This document shows, one piece after another, positions 31,983-42,370 of a stretch of DNA of 64,000 nt (its first letter is position 1; the number at the start of each line of letters is the position of its first letter). Source of the DNA: Anniella stebbinsi (Eukaryota > Chordata > Lepidosauria > Squamata > Anniellidae); the NCBI GenBank assembly GCA_029215795.1, contig JARDYH010000004.1, positions 27,842,001-27,906,000 of the forward strand, given 5' to 3'. The notes under the pieces were generated by a model that had not been told where the DNA came from, did not search any database, and saw nothing but the letters and a program-made list of their open reading frames with translations. The position numbers and the translations under genes are program-made.

Positions 31983-33056
31983 AATCAAAATTTCTTCAGC
32001 TTTTAATTAATAGTTGCATAAAATCAATTGGTTTTGATGAATGTATTAAACAACTCAGTGTATTAAATCTGATTCCTAAATTTGTTCAATGTCACATATC
32101 CTGGTGGCCACTTAATTCTTCTGCAATACAACAAAAATCCAGTTTCAAGTCTAAATTTGCACGAAGCAAATTCCCATGTGTCACATCAATATCTCCCAGA
32201 TCAATCAAGAATACCCTCCTAATTATTCCATATGTGTACTAGACATGTAAAAAGAACTCATTTCCCTGTAGATCTCCTGCCTCTTCAGGCACAACCTCCT
32301 AGGAACTTTTTCTTTGCAGGTTACATGGAAAAGAGCTTTCTTTCCTATGTATTATGCTTGTAACGGCCCAAGTTAAGCCTTGAATGGGTGTGAGCTCATT
32401 GCATAATTTGGGGGGGGGGGGTTGATTTGATTAAATATTGCATTTCATTGGTCAATGAACAGTAGCTAGCCTGAGGCAGATTGAAAATTCTTTAGATTGT
32501 AACTCCCTGTGGCCAAGGACCTCTCTATTTTTGCCTATGTCACTCTGTAAGGTACAACTGTCTACTTATGCTGTGGAATAATTAATAAATAATACAAACA
32601 AACAGCCTGAAAACAGCCCTGCATCAGCACCAGGTATTCTTGGACAGGCCCCAAGCCATCCAGCATTGATGCTAAACCAGCTGCAGGTCTACCTGCCACT
32701 GACAGGTAAGCCCATGGATGGGGAGGGGGGCATTGATATAGGAGGGCCCCCCTTAAATCTGGAGCAAGCCTTGGTCTGAAAAGGGAAGGGCCTTCAGAGA
32801 TGAGGGTAAGCAAGACAGAGAGCCTAAGAGTCTGCTGTAAATTCTCTGTTCATCAGTCCATAAATAAGCTTCTCATCCACAAGATTGCAATAAATACCTT
32901 GCTCCCAAAGTCCTTGTGTATTTCTCTTACTTACCTACATCTGCCATCACCGCACAAAAACACACGCAGTGCTGCTGCCTGGGGTTTCCCATGCTGGTGC
33001 TAGAAAGGGAATCCTTTCCTTATTGCTGATCTCTGATTATAATAGTTATCAGTCTT
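31983..33056. other. Unassigned intergenic sequence
   Basis: Holds a G homopolymer near 32409-32420. No exon, RNA or confident repeat. Confidence 0.4.
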
Positions 33057-33262
33057 CCGCACCCTGGTGCTCTCCAGATGTATTGGATTGCATTTCCTAT
33101 ACATGGGCAATGGCTAATGCTAACTTGGGCTCTTGGCTACAGTTCTACCTAGTAGAGGCAGTGGCTGACAACTATTTAGATTTCCTACAGTACCCCTGAT
33201 AGTGGCTGCGAATGATGAGAGCTGGAGTCGAATACATCCTGAGGATATCAGGTTGTAGGAGC
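33057..33262. mobile_element. Diverged family E MITE
   Basis: GCACCCTGGTGCTCTCCAGATG at the left and GAGCTGGAGTCGAATACATC...ATCAGGTTGTAGG at the right are inverted relatives, with an unrelated interior. Confidence 0.45.
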
Positions 33263-33919
33263 CTGATCTACAATTTAAAGTGGATACTATCATTCATCCT
33301 ACATACGACCATAATACATTTGATTTATACTGAGTCCGTCCATGTAGACCTATAGAAAATCCTTTTCTACAACAAAATGGTGCTTATTCCCAAATCATTC
33401 TGTTTAACATAAGGGCAGCAAATGCAATCTCCGAGTTATTCCTGTAGTCATGATGATGTTTTAAGTGAGGTTTTAATGCAATACTACAGTTGCTCAGAAT
33501 ATTTATTTATCAGGGTTAGCAAACAGTTGTAGCTTCTGTTTGCTCTAACAATGTAGAAGCAATTGTAAGTCATGGAATAGAGGTGGGGGAGAACAGAATT
33601 GTTAGTGGTGTGCTTCACAACTGAAGTAATACACTTGAGTGTTTAAAGGCAGGCCCCATAAGACCATTAAGTCCAGGGTCTAAAATTACCTAGCTAAACC
33701 ACTGTTTGGGTAGTCATTTGGGGGCCCCTGGGCTGCAGGACCTTGGACTTCAGCTCAGAGTTCCAGCCCTAGATGTAACACTGGGCCATGTACAAAGTGG
33801 GAGCTGATGAATAAATGGTGGAATACTAGGCACCTGGCCAGAGGATTACCCATTTAAGAATCACCACTCTTCAAGAAGGGGGCAGAGACTGGGAGATATA
33901 AAGCATCTCCATATTAAGG
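33263..33919. other. Unassigned intergenic sequence
   Basis: Nothing recognisable. Confidence 0.4.
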
Positions 33920-34240
33920 GGAAATTACATTGCTTACCCTGGGCTTTGTGCTTCCTAGTTCTTTGGCATGATTATTATGGGCTGCATCACATGGGCAGAG
34001 AGGGGCGACCATGTGCTTCGAATTGCATACTTCCCCTCCCTTCTCTTCAATTGAGACAGTGCCATCTAGTGGTGAAAGATCCCTCTTTTTCCTGGATATT
34101 ACCACATTAAAAATGGTTCTTTTCATAGCGGGATTTCCAGGGGATATAGCAGGAGATGTCCTGGTCATTGAGAATGTCAGGTAATGGACCCACAAACTTC
34201 CATTAGTGGCCAATCATGAGCATGCAATAAATTGCTCATT
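33920..34240 (-). repeat. Dispersed repeat F, minus orientation
   Basis: GCCATCTAGTGGTGAAAG, CCACAAACTTCCATTAGTGGCC and CATGAGCATGCAATAAA are reverse complements of the 57530 copy blocks. Confidence 0.5.
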
Positions 34241-34404
34241 TGGAGGAGCCCATAGTTTGGCCCAAGAGGAATAAAAGGCCTCAGTTGAGCTCCATATGTT
34301 GGAGCTATCCCAGGTCCTGCAATCCAGCCCCATGCTATCTCCCACTTCCCCATCCCCAGGCATTTCCTGCTCATAGTCAGGACAATGTGTAATATCAACA
34401 TATG

Positions 34405-34405
<1 letters not shown>

Positions 34406-34445
<40 letters not shown>

Positions 34446-34462
34446 ATCTATCTATCTATCTT
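34406..34462. repeat. (TATC)n microsatellite
   Basis: About 13 TATC units with one interruption. Confidence 0.92.
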
Positions 34463-34671
34463 CCTTCCACCTCCCCACTTCCAGGGGTCCTGGAGGCATT
34501 TTTGCATATGGGTTATGTGTTTCTTACAACTGTGCAGCTGCAGCAATCTAGATTATATTGCAGCCTAGGCTGTTACATTCCAAGTAGTTGGTCAACCAGT
34601 TTGAAACTTTCAAGCTGCTGCATGGTCAGGATTTCAGACTACTTTTCTATAACAATAAAACAATTCTGCTT

Positions 34672-34699
34672 TATTATTATTATTATTATTATTATTATC
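34672..34699. repeat. (TTA)n microsatellite
   Basis: About nine TTA units. Confidence 0.9.
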
Positions 34700-34989
34700 A
34701 CACTATACAAATTAAAGATTTTACAAATCAAGGCACTGGGCCAGCCAACCTGTATTAACTGGCTTGCCTAGTGGCGGGTTGTTCATGTTATCAGCAGCGG
34801 CTGTGTTGTTAAAGGGTCTGGCACATGGGATTGCTACCAGTCATACCCACCCATACACGTCATTTGTTTTGGGAAATTATCTGGGAGATTTCGATCTCGT
34901 TCTTCACCGCTTGCTGTTTCCAGAGCAAGTTCACTGCATCAAAGACCATCCTTCAGGTATTTGGGCATATAGTTGGCCCGTGTTGTGAT

Positions 34990-35110
34990 GTATACGGCGG
35001 AGGCTGGTGGCTCTAATGACAGCGGGGAAGTAAATCCACTCTGGGTTTCCGTTAGAACCAGTCAGAACTCCAAAGGAGGTATCCAAGATGTGGAACCCCA
35101 TTGGCATTGG
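34990..35110 (+). repeat. Dispersed repeat H, copy 1
   Basis: GCGGAGGCTGGTGGCTC, ACTCTGGGTTTCCGTTAG and AACCAGTCAGAACTC recur at 35340-35420 and 37280-37385. Confidence 0.55.
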
Positions 35111-35136
35111 CGCAACCAGCCTCCACTGGATGTATT

Positions 35137-35235
35137 GCAGCCTTCCCCAACCTGGTGCTTTCCAGATGTTTTGCACAACAACTCCCATCATCCTTGACCA
35201 CCAGGCATGCTGTCTGTGGCTGCTACCAGAAATGA
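35137..35235. mobile_element. Family E MITE
   Basis: CAGCCTTCCCCAACCTGGTGC, TCCAGATGTTTTGC and CAACTCCCATCATCC form the left arm; the right arm is weak. Confidence 0.55.
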
Positions 35236-35339
35236 TGCACAATGTTGGCAGTGGGGCTTGCAGTGCAGCTCAGTTTCCCAGTAAACAAGTGGGCATTATA
35301 CACAAAAAGGGGGCAAGAGAGTTCCACATAGGAATGGGC

Positions 35340-35420
35340 AGTGGAGGCTGGTGGCTCCGATGTCAGTGGAGCAGTGTGTCTGCTCTGGGTTTCAGTCAGA
35401 ACCAGTCAGAACTCTAAATG
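35340..35420 (+). repeat. Dispersed repeat H, copy 2
   Basis: GTGGAGGCTGGTGGCTCCGA, CTGCTCTGGGTTTCAG and CAGAACCAGTCAGAACTC. Confidence 0.6.
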
Positions 35421-35509
35421 AGGTGCAGATGCTGTCTTTTATCTTTGTGTGGTTCAGTTAGTTCCCTCTTCCTGGCCAGGTGTCAAGTCAGACTTTTCTT
35501 TAGCCTTTT

Positions 35510-35712
35510 TCAGGCATTACTTTAAATCTGTATCTCGCAACTTTGTCTTTAATTTCTACTCTAGAGGAGGTGCAAGGGGGCCAATTCAGACCAGGATCCT
35601 AATGTACAAGTCTGTGTGAGTAGGGGGCTTTTAAGATCTGGATTCCCCCCCCCCCCCACGCCTCAAAAGATAAAGCTGCTAGATACAGATTTAAAGTAAT
35701 GTTCATTTTGAC
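35510..35712. mobile_element. Family I foldback MITE, copy 1
   Basis: GCATTACTTTAAATCTGTATC and GATACAGATTTAAAGTAATG are near-perfect inverted ends. The interior has paired TCTACTCTAGAGG-type blocks and a C homopolymer (about 35646-35659). Confidence 0.7.
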
Positions 35713-35924
35713 ACTTGGTAAGAGAAAGTAGAGGTTACTTGCTTTTCTTTTTCTTTTCCCTTTTTTTAGTTATATAAAGATAGTTGAAATGAAGGGATCT
35801 TCCAGAGGGACCCTTTCCTTTTGCTTGCCATGGGATGTAGAGGTGTGTAGCTGGTCTGTAAGGGAATTCGTTTGTTTTAGTTCCTTTTCAACTTGCACGG
35901 AGACCAACCCTGTCCACCTTATGC

Positions 35925-36055
35925 TCACAGCAATCCTGTGAGGTAAGCAAGGACAAGAGACAGTGACAGGCCCAGCGTCACCCAATGAGTATCATGGCCA
36001 AGTTGGGATTTGAGCCAGGGTCTTCTCAATCCTAGTCCAAAACTCTTTTTTATTA
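35925..36055 (-). mobile_element. tRNA-derived SINE fragment, minus strand
   Basis: CACAGCAATCCTGTGAGGTA, GCCCAGCGTCACCCAATGAG and GGATTTGAGCCAGGGTC correspond to the body and B-box side of the SINE at 18296. Confidence 0.6.
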
Positions 36056-36329
36056 TGTGTTTTAAGCATGTTGCTCTTCATCCAGAGAGGCTCTTGGAGA
36101 GGCTTACGCAAGATCAATTTAAAACAATCACAAACCGTTAAAAGAGTACAAAGTACATGTTGACTTGATAGAGCCTATTCAAAGAGGTGGCGATGGTGAC
36201 AGTTGGCGGCTCCTCCGTCTTCCCTTCCTCACAGGCCAGTTGGTTCAAAAGGGCACTGTGAGGGGAGGCCATTACATCACTACACTGCACTGGCTGGACA
36301 GATGGTGCTGCCATTCAGCTACTTACAGG

Positions 36330-36915
36330 GACATAGGAAGGGTGCCTTATACTGAGCAAGACCATTGGTCCATCTAGCCCAGTGCTGTCATCATTGATTG
36401 GCCGCAATTCTCCACGGGGCGGAGGGATCTGTACGATGCTGCTTTGGTAGCTGATTCCCTCAAAACCCCACAGCATCAAGGAGGAATCAATAAAGTTACA
36501 CAGCAGGAGGGAGAGCAGGCTAGCCGACCAGGAAAAATGCAGTGCTGGTGGCCATTCCGCTTGTCAAGCCCACCCCCTGCCCTGCATTCCTGCAGTTACC
36601 CTGCCCTTGGATCCACCCTGAGCAACACCCACTTGCCACCAGTATCAGATGAAGAAACAACCTGTTGACTTCGGAGCAACTGAAAAAGTCATGGTAAAAT
36701 CACACTGGAAAAGTGCAGTTTCGGGGTGGGAGGGAACCCGATGTTGCTATGAGTTGGTGACTGTGTCGTATAATCAACACAAAGCCATTGCACAGCCATG
36801 ATGGTGTATACACAGGGTGTATAGACAAGCCTCAGGGTTTCAGGCAGGACTCTTTCCTAGTCCAACCTGGAGATTCTGGGAATTGAACCACTGAGCTGCA
36901 GCTGCTTCCTCAAAG
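36330..36915 (-). mobile_element. tRNA-derived SINE, minus strand, split by a family C MITE
   Basis: The 3' part is at 36330-36398 (GCCTTATACTGAGCAAGACC, TTGGTCCATCTAGCCC) and the 5' part at 36838-36915 (GGTTTCAGGCAGGACTC...GGAATTGAACCACTGAGC). It is the same SINE as 48262-48458 in reverse, with about 440 bp of family C between. Confidence 0.7.
36399..36837. mobile_element. Family C MITE nested in a SINE
   Basis: Shares CCACCCCCTGCCCTGCATTCC, AACTGAAAAAGTCATGG and GAGTTGGTGACTGTGTCGTA with 8656-9248, and ends GGTGTATAGAC. Confidence 0.65.
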
Positions 36916-36944
36916 GCATTGATTCCTTCTAACTTTGGGCTCAA

Positions 36945-37155
36945 ACACACATTACTTGAAATCTGTGTCTAGCAGCTAAATCTCCCCCTCCATTTTACTC
37001 TAGAGTAGCTGCAGGCAATCTGATTTGGATCAGGACCTGTGGGGGAGGGGCTTTAAAGGTCCAGGTTGGGGCCCCTGTGCCTACTCTAGAGTAAAATAGA
37101 AGAGCGAAAAAGACATAGCCACTAGGCACATATTTAAAGTAATGTTTGCTTTGGT
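36945..37155. mobile_element. Family I foldback MITE, copy 2
   Basis: CATTACTTGAAATCTGTGTC and CATATTTAAAGTAATG ends, with paired TTTTACTCTAGAGTA and TACTCTAGAGTAAAAT inside. It sits only 1.2 kb from copy 1. Confidence 0.7.
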
Positions 37156-37184
37156 CCTGTATTACACCTAAGAGTGTAAGAAAT

Positions 37185-37280
37185 ATAAGAAGAGTCCTGC
37201 TAGATTAGACCAAAGACCTATCTTTTCTGGAATCCTGTTACCCACAGTGATCAGCCAGATGCCTCTGGGAACCCCACAAA
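37185..37280 (+). repeat. Dispersed repeat P
   Basis: AGAAGAGTCCTGCTAGATTAG, GACCAAAGACCTATC and AGCCAGATGCCTCTGGGAAC. Confidence 0.65.
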
Positions 37281-37385
37281 CAGTGAAGACTGGTAGCTCT
37301 GATGCCAGTGGGATGGGGGAATCTGCTCTGGGTTCCAGTCAGAACCCTAAAGGAGCTCTCCAAGGTGTGGAGCTCTACTGCCCAC
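37281..37385 (+). repeat. Dispersed repeat H, copy 3
   Basis: AGTGAAGACTGGTAGCTC, CTGCTCTGGGTTCCAG and CAGAACCCTAAAGGAG. Confidence 0.55.
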
Positions 37386-37803
37386 AAGCAAGTCATAAGG
37401 GCAACAGTCTTCTCCTGCTGTTGTTCCCCAGCATTTGGTTTTCAGAGACATGTTGCCCCTATCCTGGAGGTAACATACCTATGTTTTCAAGCATCTGAAG
37501 TTCAATTCAGCAGTAAAGTACTTCACTTCCACATTGTTCATGCTGGGACTTCAGAGGGGTGTAACTACTGGTGTTGCTCCTCTCGAATGTGTCAGGGCTA
37601 GGAAGAAAAAATGTGGCTATCCCATAAACCCTTGCAACAAGTAAGGGAGGACGGAGCAGTCTGTTTTCAAGAAGGCACTCTACCCAACTATTGTTTTTCC
37701 CAGGAGGTGAGAACAAATTGCCCTCTGCTTTGATATCTCTTCCAAGCATCCCAGGAGCAAGAGCAGTAACTACCATGGAATCTTCCAGTGGGAATAATTT
37801 AAG

Positions 37804-38131
37804 TAGGGTGACCATATGAAAAGGAGGACAGGGCTCCTGTATCTTTAACAGTTGTATAGAAAAGGGAATTTCAATAGCTGCCATTGGTATGCATGCATCA
37901 CCTGGTGAAATTCCCTCTTCATCACAACAGTTAAAGCTGCAAGATCCCTGCTCTCTTTTGCATCTGGTCACTCTACCAAAGAGAGCAGAGTTCCTGCAGC
38001 TTTAACTGTTGTGATGAAGAGGGTATTTCAACAGGTGCTGCATGCATACAAATGACACCTGCTAAAATTCCCTTTTCAATACAACTGTTAAAGATACAGG
38101 AGCCCTGTCCTCCTTTTCATATCATTGCTCA
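37804..38131 (+). mobile_element. Family A foldback MITE, right end eroded
   Basis: TAGGGTGACCATATGAAAAG through both arms to CTCCTTTTCATAT. The last bases (GGTCACCCTA) are lost, so no target duplication can be read. Confidence 0.8.
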
Positions 38132-38269
38132 AGAATGAAACCTAATATGGCAGAAGCACATCCAGCATAGGTTCCACCACCAAACCAATGGGGAACAGCC
38201 ACTGCAAAAGCACCTAGGTCAGAACTAACCCGTAGTTGTGTACCATCCATGGAACTGCCCTAACTGTTT

Positions 38270-38500
38270 GGAAATCATTTCAGGTACAGCTTTTGATTTC
38301 TTTAATGCCATCATTACTTTCTGTTTGATGCTATTCTTCTTCCAGGCTATTCAAGTTTACATTCTTTTTAGCTGCTGCTATAGTTTTTATTGGGGTTGGG
38401 GTGGGGGGCTGAAATTTAATTTTGTATTATTCTGTTTTTATGTAAACTGCACAGGAAGCATGACTGAAAGGCAGTATATAAAATGTAAAAAGAAATAAAC
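38270..38500 (+). mobile_element. L2-like LINE 3' tail
   Basis: AT-rich tract ending GAAAGGCAGTATATAAAATG and AAAGAAATAAA, the form of an L2-group 3' end. Confidence 0.5.
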
Positions 38501-38990
38501 GTGAAATATGAGTCCATGCGCACACATACGCACAACAGGCACCAGCCCTCTGGCATGCCCATTCACAACCACTCGCACGTACACACCCCGATGTATTTAC
38601 ACCACACAAATTCATACACAACTGCCTATGCTTTTACATAGAAATGTATGTACCCCTGGGTGTATATATATGCTGTTGTGGGGTGCCCTCAAGTGTGTGC
38701 ACACATAGAAACAAAGCTTTTGTTCCCTGTGTTTGTTTGGTGAGGGTTATAAAATGCCCCCCTCCGCGGTCTTGGCAGCTGTGAAACTGACCTAGTTCAC
38801 ACCTTCTCATCGGGGGTCCACTCTGTCTGCTGGACTCTGGGCTTCATTCCCTTCTGCTTCAGGAAGACTAAGAAGGAGAGCAACCTCATGGCAATGGATG
38901 GGGTGGGGGGTCATCCAGGGCCTGGAACCAGGTGTCAATGGGAGTCCCAAATGTGTGCCATAAAGTCATGTTTGAGTTTCAAGCTTGGGA
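38501..38990. other. Sequence upstream of HNF4A P2
   Basis: Purine/pyrimidine-alternating CA-rich stretch at 38515-38640. The remainder may include distal P2 elements but shows no motif cluster I can defend. Confidence 0.35.
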
Positions 38991-39039
38991 GCAGTTACTA
39001 TAGCTACCGTGGCAGACGGCACCTTGCAAGTTGGTTTCC

Positions 39040-39120
39040 ATACGAGCTTGGTTACTATTTAACATCTCCACCCACATTAGGCCTGATTAAGCGAATCAAT
39101 AAGATAACAAGTGAGGCAGG
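39040..39120 (+). promoter_or_regulatory. HNF4A: HNF4A distal P2 promoter core
   Basis: Four motifs lie in sequence. An HNF1 site GTTACTATTTAAC (39051-39063) matches 10 of 12 fixed positions of GTTAATNATTAAC. It is followed by a PDX1/homeobox-like TGATTA (39084-39089), ONECUT/HNF6-like AATCAATAAG (39094-39103) and GATA-type AGATAA (39102-39107). They sit about 175 to 119 bp upstream of the exon 1D ATG. The human P2 promoter, as I recall it, has the same order (GTTACTCTTTAAC, TGATTAG, AATCAATAAGATAAC) at almost the same distances. P2 drives HNF4A in pancreatic islets and other tissues in the HNF1-HNF4 circuit. Confidence 0.9.
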
Positions 39121-39225
39121 TTTCCTCACCCTTTTCCCTCCCTTCCTCCCTCCCTCCTTCACCCAGTTTCTTTTCTTGTTATTTTACACTTTCTCCCTTT
39201 TCTCTAGAATTATAACCTATGAGAA

Positions 39226-39277
39226 ATGGTCAATGTAACCACCACCCAGCTCGGCGCTAAAATGGAGGCTCCGTACG
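39226..39277 (+). CDS. HNF4A: HNF4A P2-specific first coding exon (exon 1D)
   Basis: ATG with G at -3 and G at +4 opens MVNVTTTQLGAKMEAPY and leaves one base (G) before a GTGAGT donor, phase 1. The human exon 1D product begins MVSVNAPLGAPVESSY and also ends in phase 1, so length class, LGA core and phase agree. HNF4A is a nuclear receptor transcription factor. This N-terminus replaces the AF-1-bearing P1 N-terminus and is joined to the zinc-finger exons. Those exons are not in the window, so this is a partial gene. Confidence 0.9.
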
Positions 39278-39819
39278 GTGAGTACCCATGCTACTTCTCC
39301 TCCTTCCTCTTCTTGTTATTGCTGATGAGAAAATATTTAGGGGAAGTGAAGGGATTGTGTACAATGGGGGCATGCCAGGCAATCACAAACGTTTCGATCT
39401 GCAGACCCTGTATCCACTGGTCCAAATTGCATTGCTAGGCTGGGCGTAACGTGAATCTCAGTGTAATTTGCTTGTTCCCGATCTGTTGGGAAAAGGAGGC
39501 ACTACTTCAATTGACTTCAGCTAGAACTTTAACTTTCCTAAAAACTGAGCCTCTCTATCCGTTTTGAATGCTGCGCGACCAAAAGTTTGCGGAATCAAAT
39601 GTAACGATGCAAGTGGCTGGCCTAGGATCCTCCAGCATGGAAACCAGAAAAGCAGATTCTTTGAGTTGTCCTTCATGTGGTCTGATGTGAGACCGAGACA
39701 GATACAAGCTTTCAAGGGAGATGTACAAATTGGTCCCATGTAGTGGGGGATTTGATAGACTCATATCTCTCACAAAGCTTTGCAAAGAGGCCGAATATTG
39801 TAATGCTAAGAGAGAGAGG

Positions 39820-39858
<39 letters not shown>

Positions 39859-40240
39859 GCTCACATGGGTTTTGTTCATCCTGAATGAATTTATTGTTAG
39901 AGCCATAAGCCACTACAAGTAAAATAAAATACGATGACTGCAAACGATACGAGGATTGCAAGAGCAATATCTAAGTTTCAAACTGATTTTAAAATTCCAA
40001 CCTGACTAGCACAAAACATGGGCAGCAACAGAATTTAAATCGCTTTGAAGACACTGATGATCTTTCAGAAAATTCTCCTGAATCTACTTTGCTGCAATAG
40101 CAAAATAGCAACATTTTGTGAAGCCCTTTTCTGAATATCCTGCATGGGGTGAATGGGAAATCAAAGCTGGCCCCTTTGCACGTTCTGTCAGCAAGAGGAC
40201 AGAAACACATCAGTAAATGTATAACATTGAGGCTGCTTTA
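39278..40240 (+). other. HNF4A: Start of HNF4A first intron
   Basis: Begins at the GTGAGT donor. Contains (TG)n(AG)n at about 39819-39857 and otherwise unassigned sequence. The intron continues to the end of the window. Confidence 0.6.
39819..39857. repeat. (TG)n(AG)n microsatellite
   Basis: Compound dinucleotide tract. Confidence 0.9.
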
Positions 40241-40244
40241 ATTC

Positions 40245-40320
40245 TGTACCCATATACCAGAGAGTAGGCCCCACTGATATCAATGGGGCCTATTTCTGAG
40301 TAGACATATATGGGACTACA
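40245..40320. mobile_element. Family J palindromic repeat
   Basis: AGTAGGCCCCACTGATATCA and CAATGGGGCCTATTTCTGAG are inverted arms. Confidence 0.5.
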
Positions 40321-40899
40321 GTATTATAGTGGTTAGGGGTAGCATATAAGGTGTTCTCAAGGCCCTGGCCCATGGTACAATCTCAGTTCTATTTTGTGGA
40401 CATGGGTTGGTTATTCCCAAATCTGTATGCATGGAAAATGTGTGTTGTGTAAAGATATATTTTAAATATTCACCTGTCTGAACCATACATTCATGAGCTA
40501 GAAGAGTATCTTCCCACATTGTGGTGCTCATGGACTTGCATTAGTAAGATAGTCTTCCATTATGCAATTATATGTGTACAGATGGGGTGCTCCTGTGTCC
40601 TACTTTATAGAGGACAGTCCTCTCTTTGAAGGGCTGTCTGGTCCAAGCCTTGTTTAATGACCAAAGGAAGGGAGAGCAGGAACTTTGAAGTTACCCATCA
40701 GGAGCAAATGGAGCAGCCACACAGATAACCCAGTGACAGTTTTCCCCTCTCCGGTGACATGTGTTAATTTCCACTTAAAGTATAATGATTATTTCAAAAT
40801 GTGCATCTATACAGATATACTAGCATACAGAAATGTTATGCAAATCTGTCGCCTTTGGTCTTCCTTTTTGGTGATACATTTCCTCTTGTGTTGGTTATG
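40321..40899. other. Unassigned HNF4A intron sequence
   Basis: Nothing recognisable. Confidence 0.4.
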
Positions 40900-41460
40900 T
40901 GCAAGTGACCGCCCTGGGTGCATTACCTCTTATGCCAGATCTGCAGAACCCTTTTCAGCTAGAAGCCGAATTCTGTTTTGGAGAAGCTTTGGGGGGTTGC
41001 ATTTCAGTAGTGGGTGGGGCCAAAGGCAAAGGGAGAGGAGCCAAAAGAACCAAAATTCCAGCATATTATTGCTTAAAGCTCCTACTGCCAGCAATTAAGC
41101 CTTAGGAGAGGCATTTCAACCTTTTAGGATGGGAAAACTGCACAAAAGCTGGGAAACCACCAAATGATCAGTGGCCAAGGAAAGGGGGTTGGGGGTAGGA
41201 GAAGGGGGCCTGACCATCTGGAGAAGACCAAACTTAAAGCTCTTACTGATAGTAACAATTAAGCCTTAGGAGAGGCATTCCAACATTTTAGAAGGGGGGA
41301 CTGCATGTGAGCCAGGAAACCACAAATGATTGGTGCGGGGAGGGGGGACGGGCAGGTGAAGGGGGCATGGCTTTCAGGGGAACCCTGAAGGGCCAGATGT
41401 GGTCCCAGATGTTCCCCCAAAGGCAAATCTGGCCCCTGGACCAGAGGTTCCCCATCCCTG
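40900..41460 (+). repeat. Dispersed repeat N, copy 2, with internal partial duplication
   Basis: Matches 3490-3860 (CACAAAAGCTGGGAAACCAC, CAGCATATTATTGC). A second, diverged copy of its middle (TTAAGCCTTAGGAGAGGCAT) starts near 41235, so the unit is partly repeated in tandem. Confidence 0.6.
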
Positions 41461-41814
41461 TCCTACATCATCAACACCTTGTCCTAGCAAATTGAAGTTC
41501 AAGGGCTGCATCTAGGCTGAAGTACCAGCCTGCCTGAGCATCCATTCAGCTGACCCCAAGCACTAATCCAGTGCACTAAGCCATATAAATCCCTGCCCTC
41601 CTTAATCTGAGTCACTTTGCAAGTGTGAGGCTTCTGCCCAGCTACTGCTCCATTTTTCTAACCTTTTCCTCTTAGGATCTTGACTTCTTCCTCTTTGAAC
41701 ACATATACCATGTTCTGGCCCACTTGACCCTCTGTTGCTGCCTTGGATCTTGACTTCTGCATTGACCTTCACCACACACTTCCCTCTCACTGCTTTGGCC
41801 CTTGCTTGCTAGTC

Positions 41815-42370
41815 TGGAACCCAACCCCCTGCCTGTTTGGGGGCCACATAACACTTGGATGGAGAGCCAGTGGTCAGGCTCCCAGTGGAGGGATGTAAAC
41901 AGTGGGGTCTCAGAGGGATCTGTATTGGGACCAATGCTTTTCAACTTGTTCATAAATGATCTTGAAGTAGCAGTGAAGAAAGAGGTGGCCAAGTTTGCTG
42001 ATGTCACCAACTTATTTAGGGTGGTTAAAACAAAGGGGATTGTGAAGAGCTCTACAAGGATCTCTCCAAACTGGGAGAATGGGCATCCAAATGGCAAACA
42101 TAGTTCAGCTTAAGCAAATGTAAAGTGATGCATATTGGGGCAAAATTATATATACACTGATGGGATCTGAGTTAGCAGCAAGTAACCAAGAAAGAGATCT
42201 TAGGGTTGTGTCGGACAGCTTGATGAAAATGTTGACCCAGTGTGCAGTTAGTCATGTGTATGCTTATGGTCATGTGCTGAAAGAACACATGGAGTTCGGG
42301 CAACGGATTGCAAACTGTTGAGAAGCTATGGCTGTGACTCAGGGCCCAGATCCGACCTGCGTTGAATTCA
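41815..42370 (+). mobile_element. CR1 LINE fragment with reverse-transcriptase core
   Basis: Translation reads SGVSEGSVLGPMLFNLFIND and then KFADVTNLF, the CR1 reverse-transcriptase palm including a mutated FADD box (D to V). It continues into untranslated CR1 sequence (AAATGTAAAGTGATGCATAT). Inactive. Confidence 0.88.

Noticed and set aside
38515..38720. CA-rich stretch as a microsatellite or Z-DNA regulator of P2
   Set aside because: The CA units are too irregular to call a microsatellite, and nothing visible links it to promoter function.
41815..42113. Viral or cellular reverse transcriptase gene
   Set aside because: The GSVLGP..FNLFINDL and FAD.T blocks match CR1 LINEs. The active-site aspartate box is mutated and the fragment is short.
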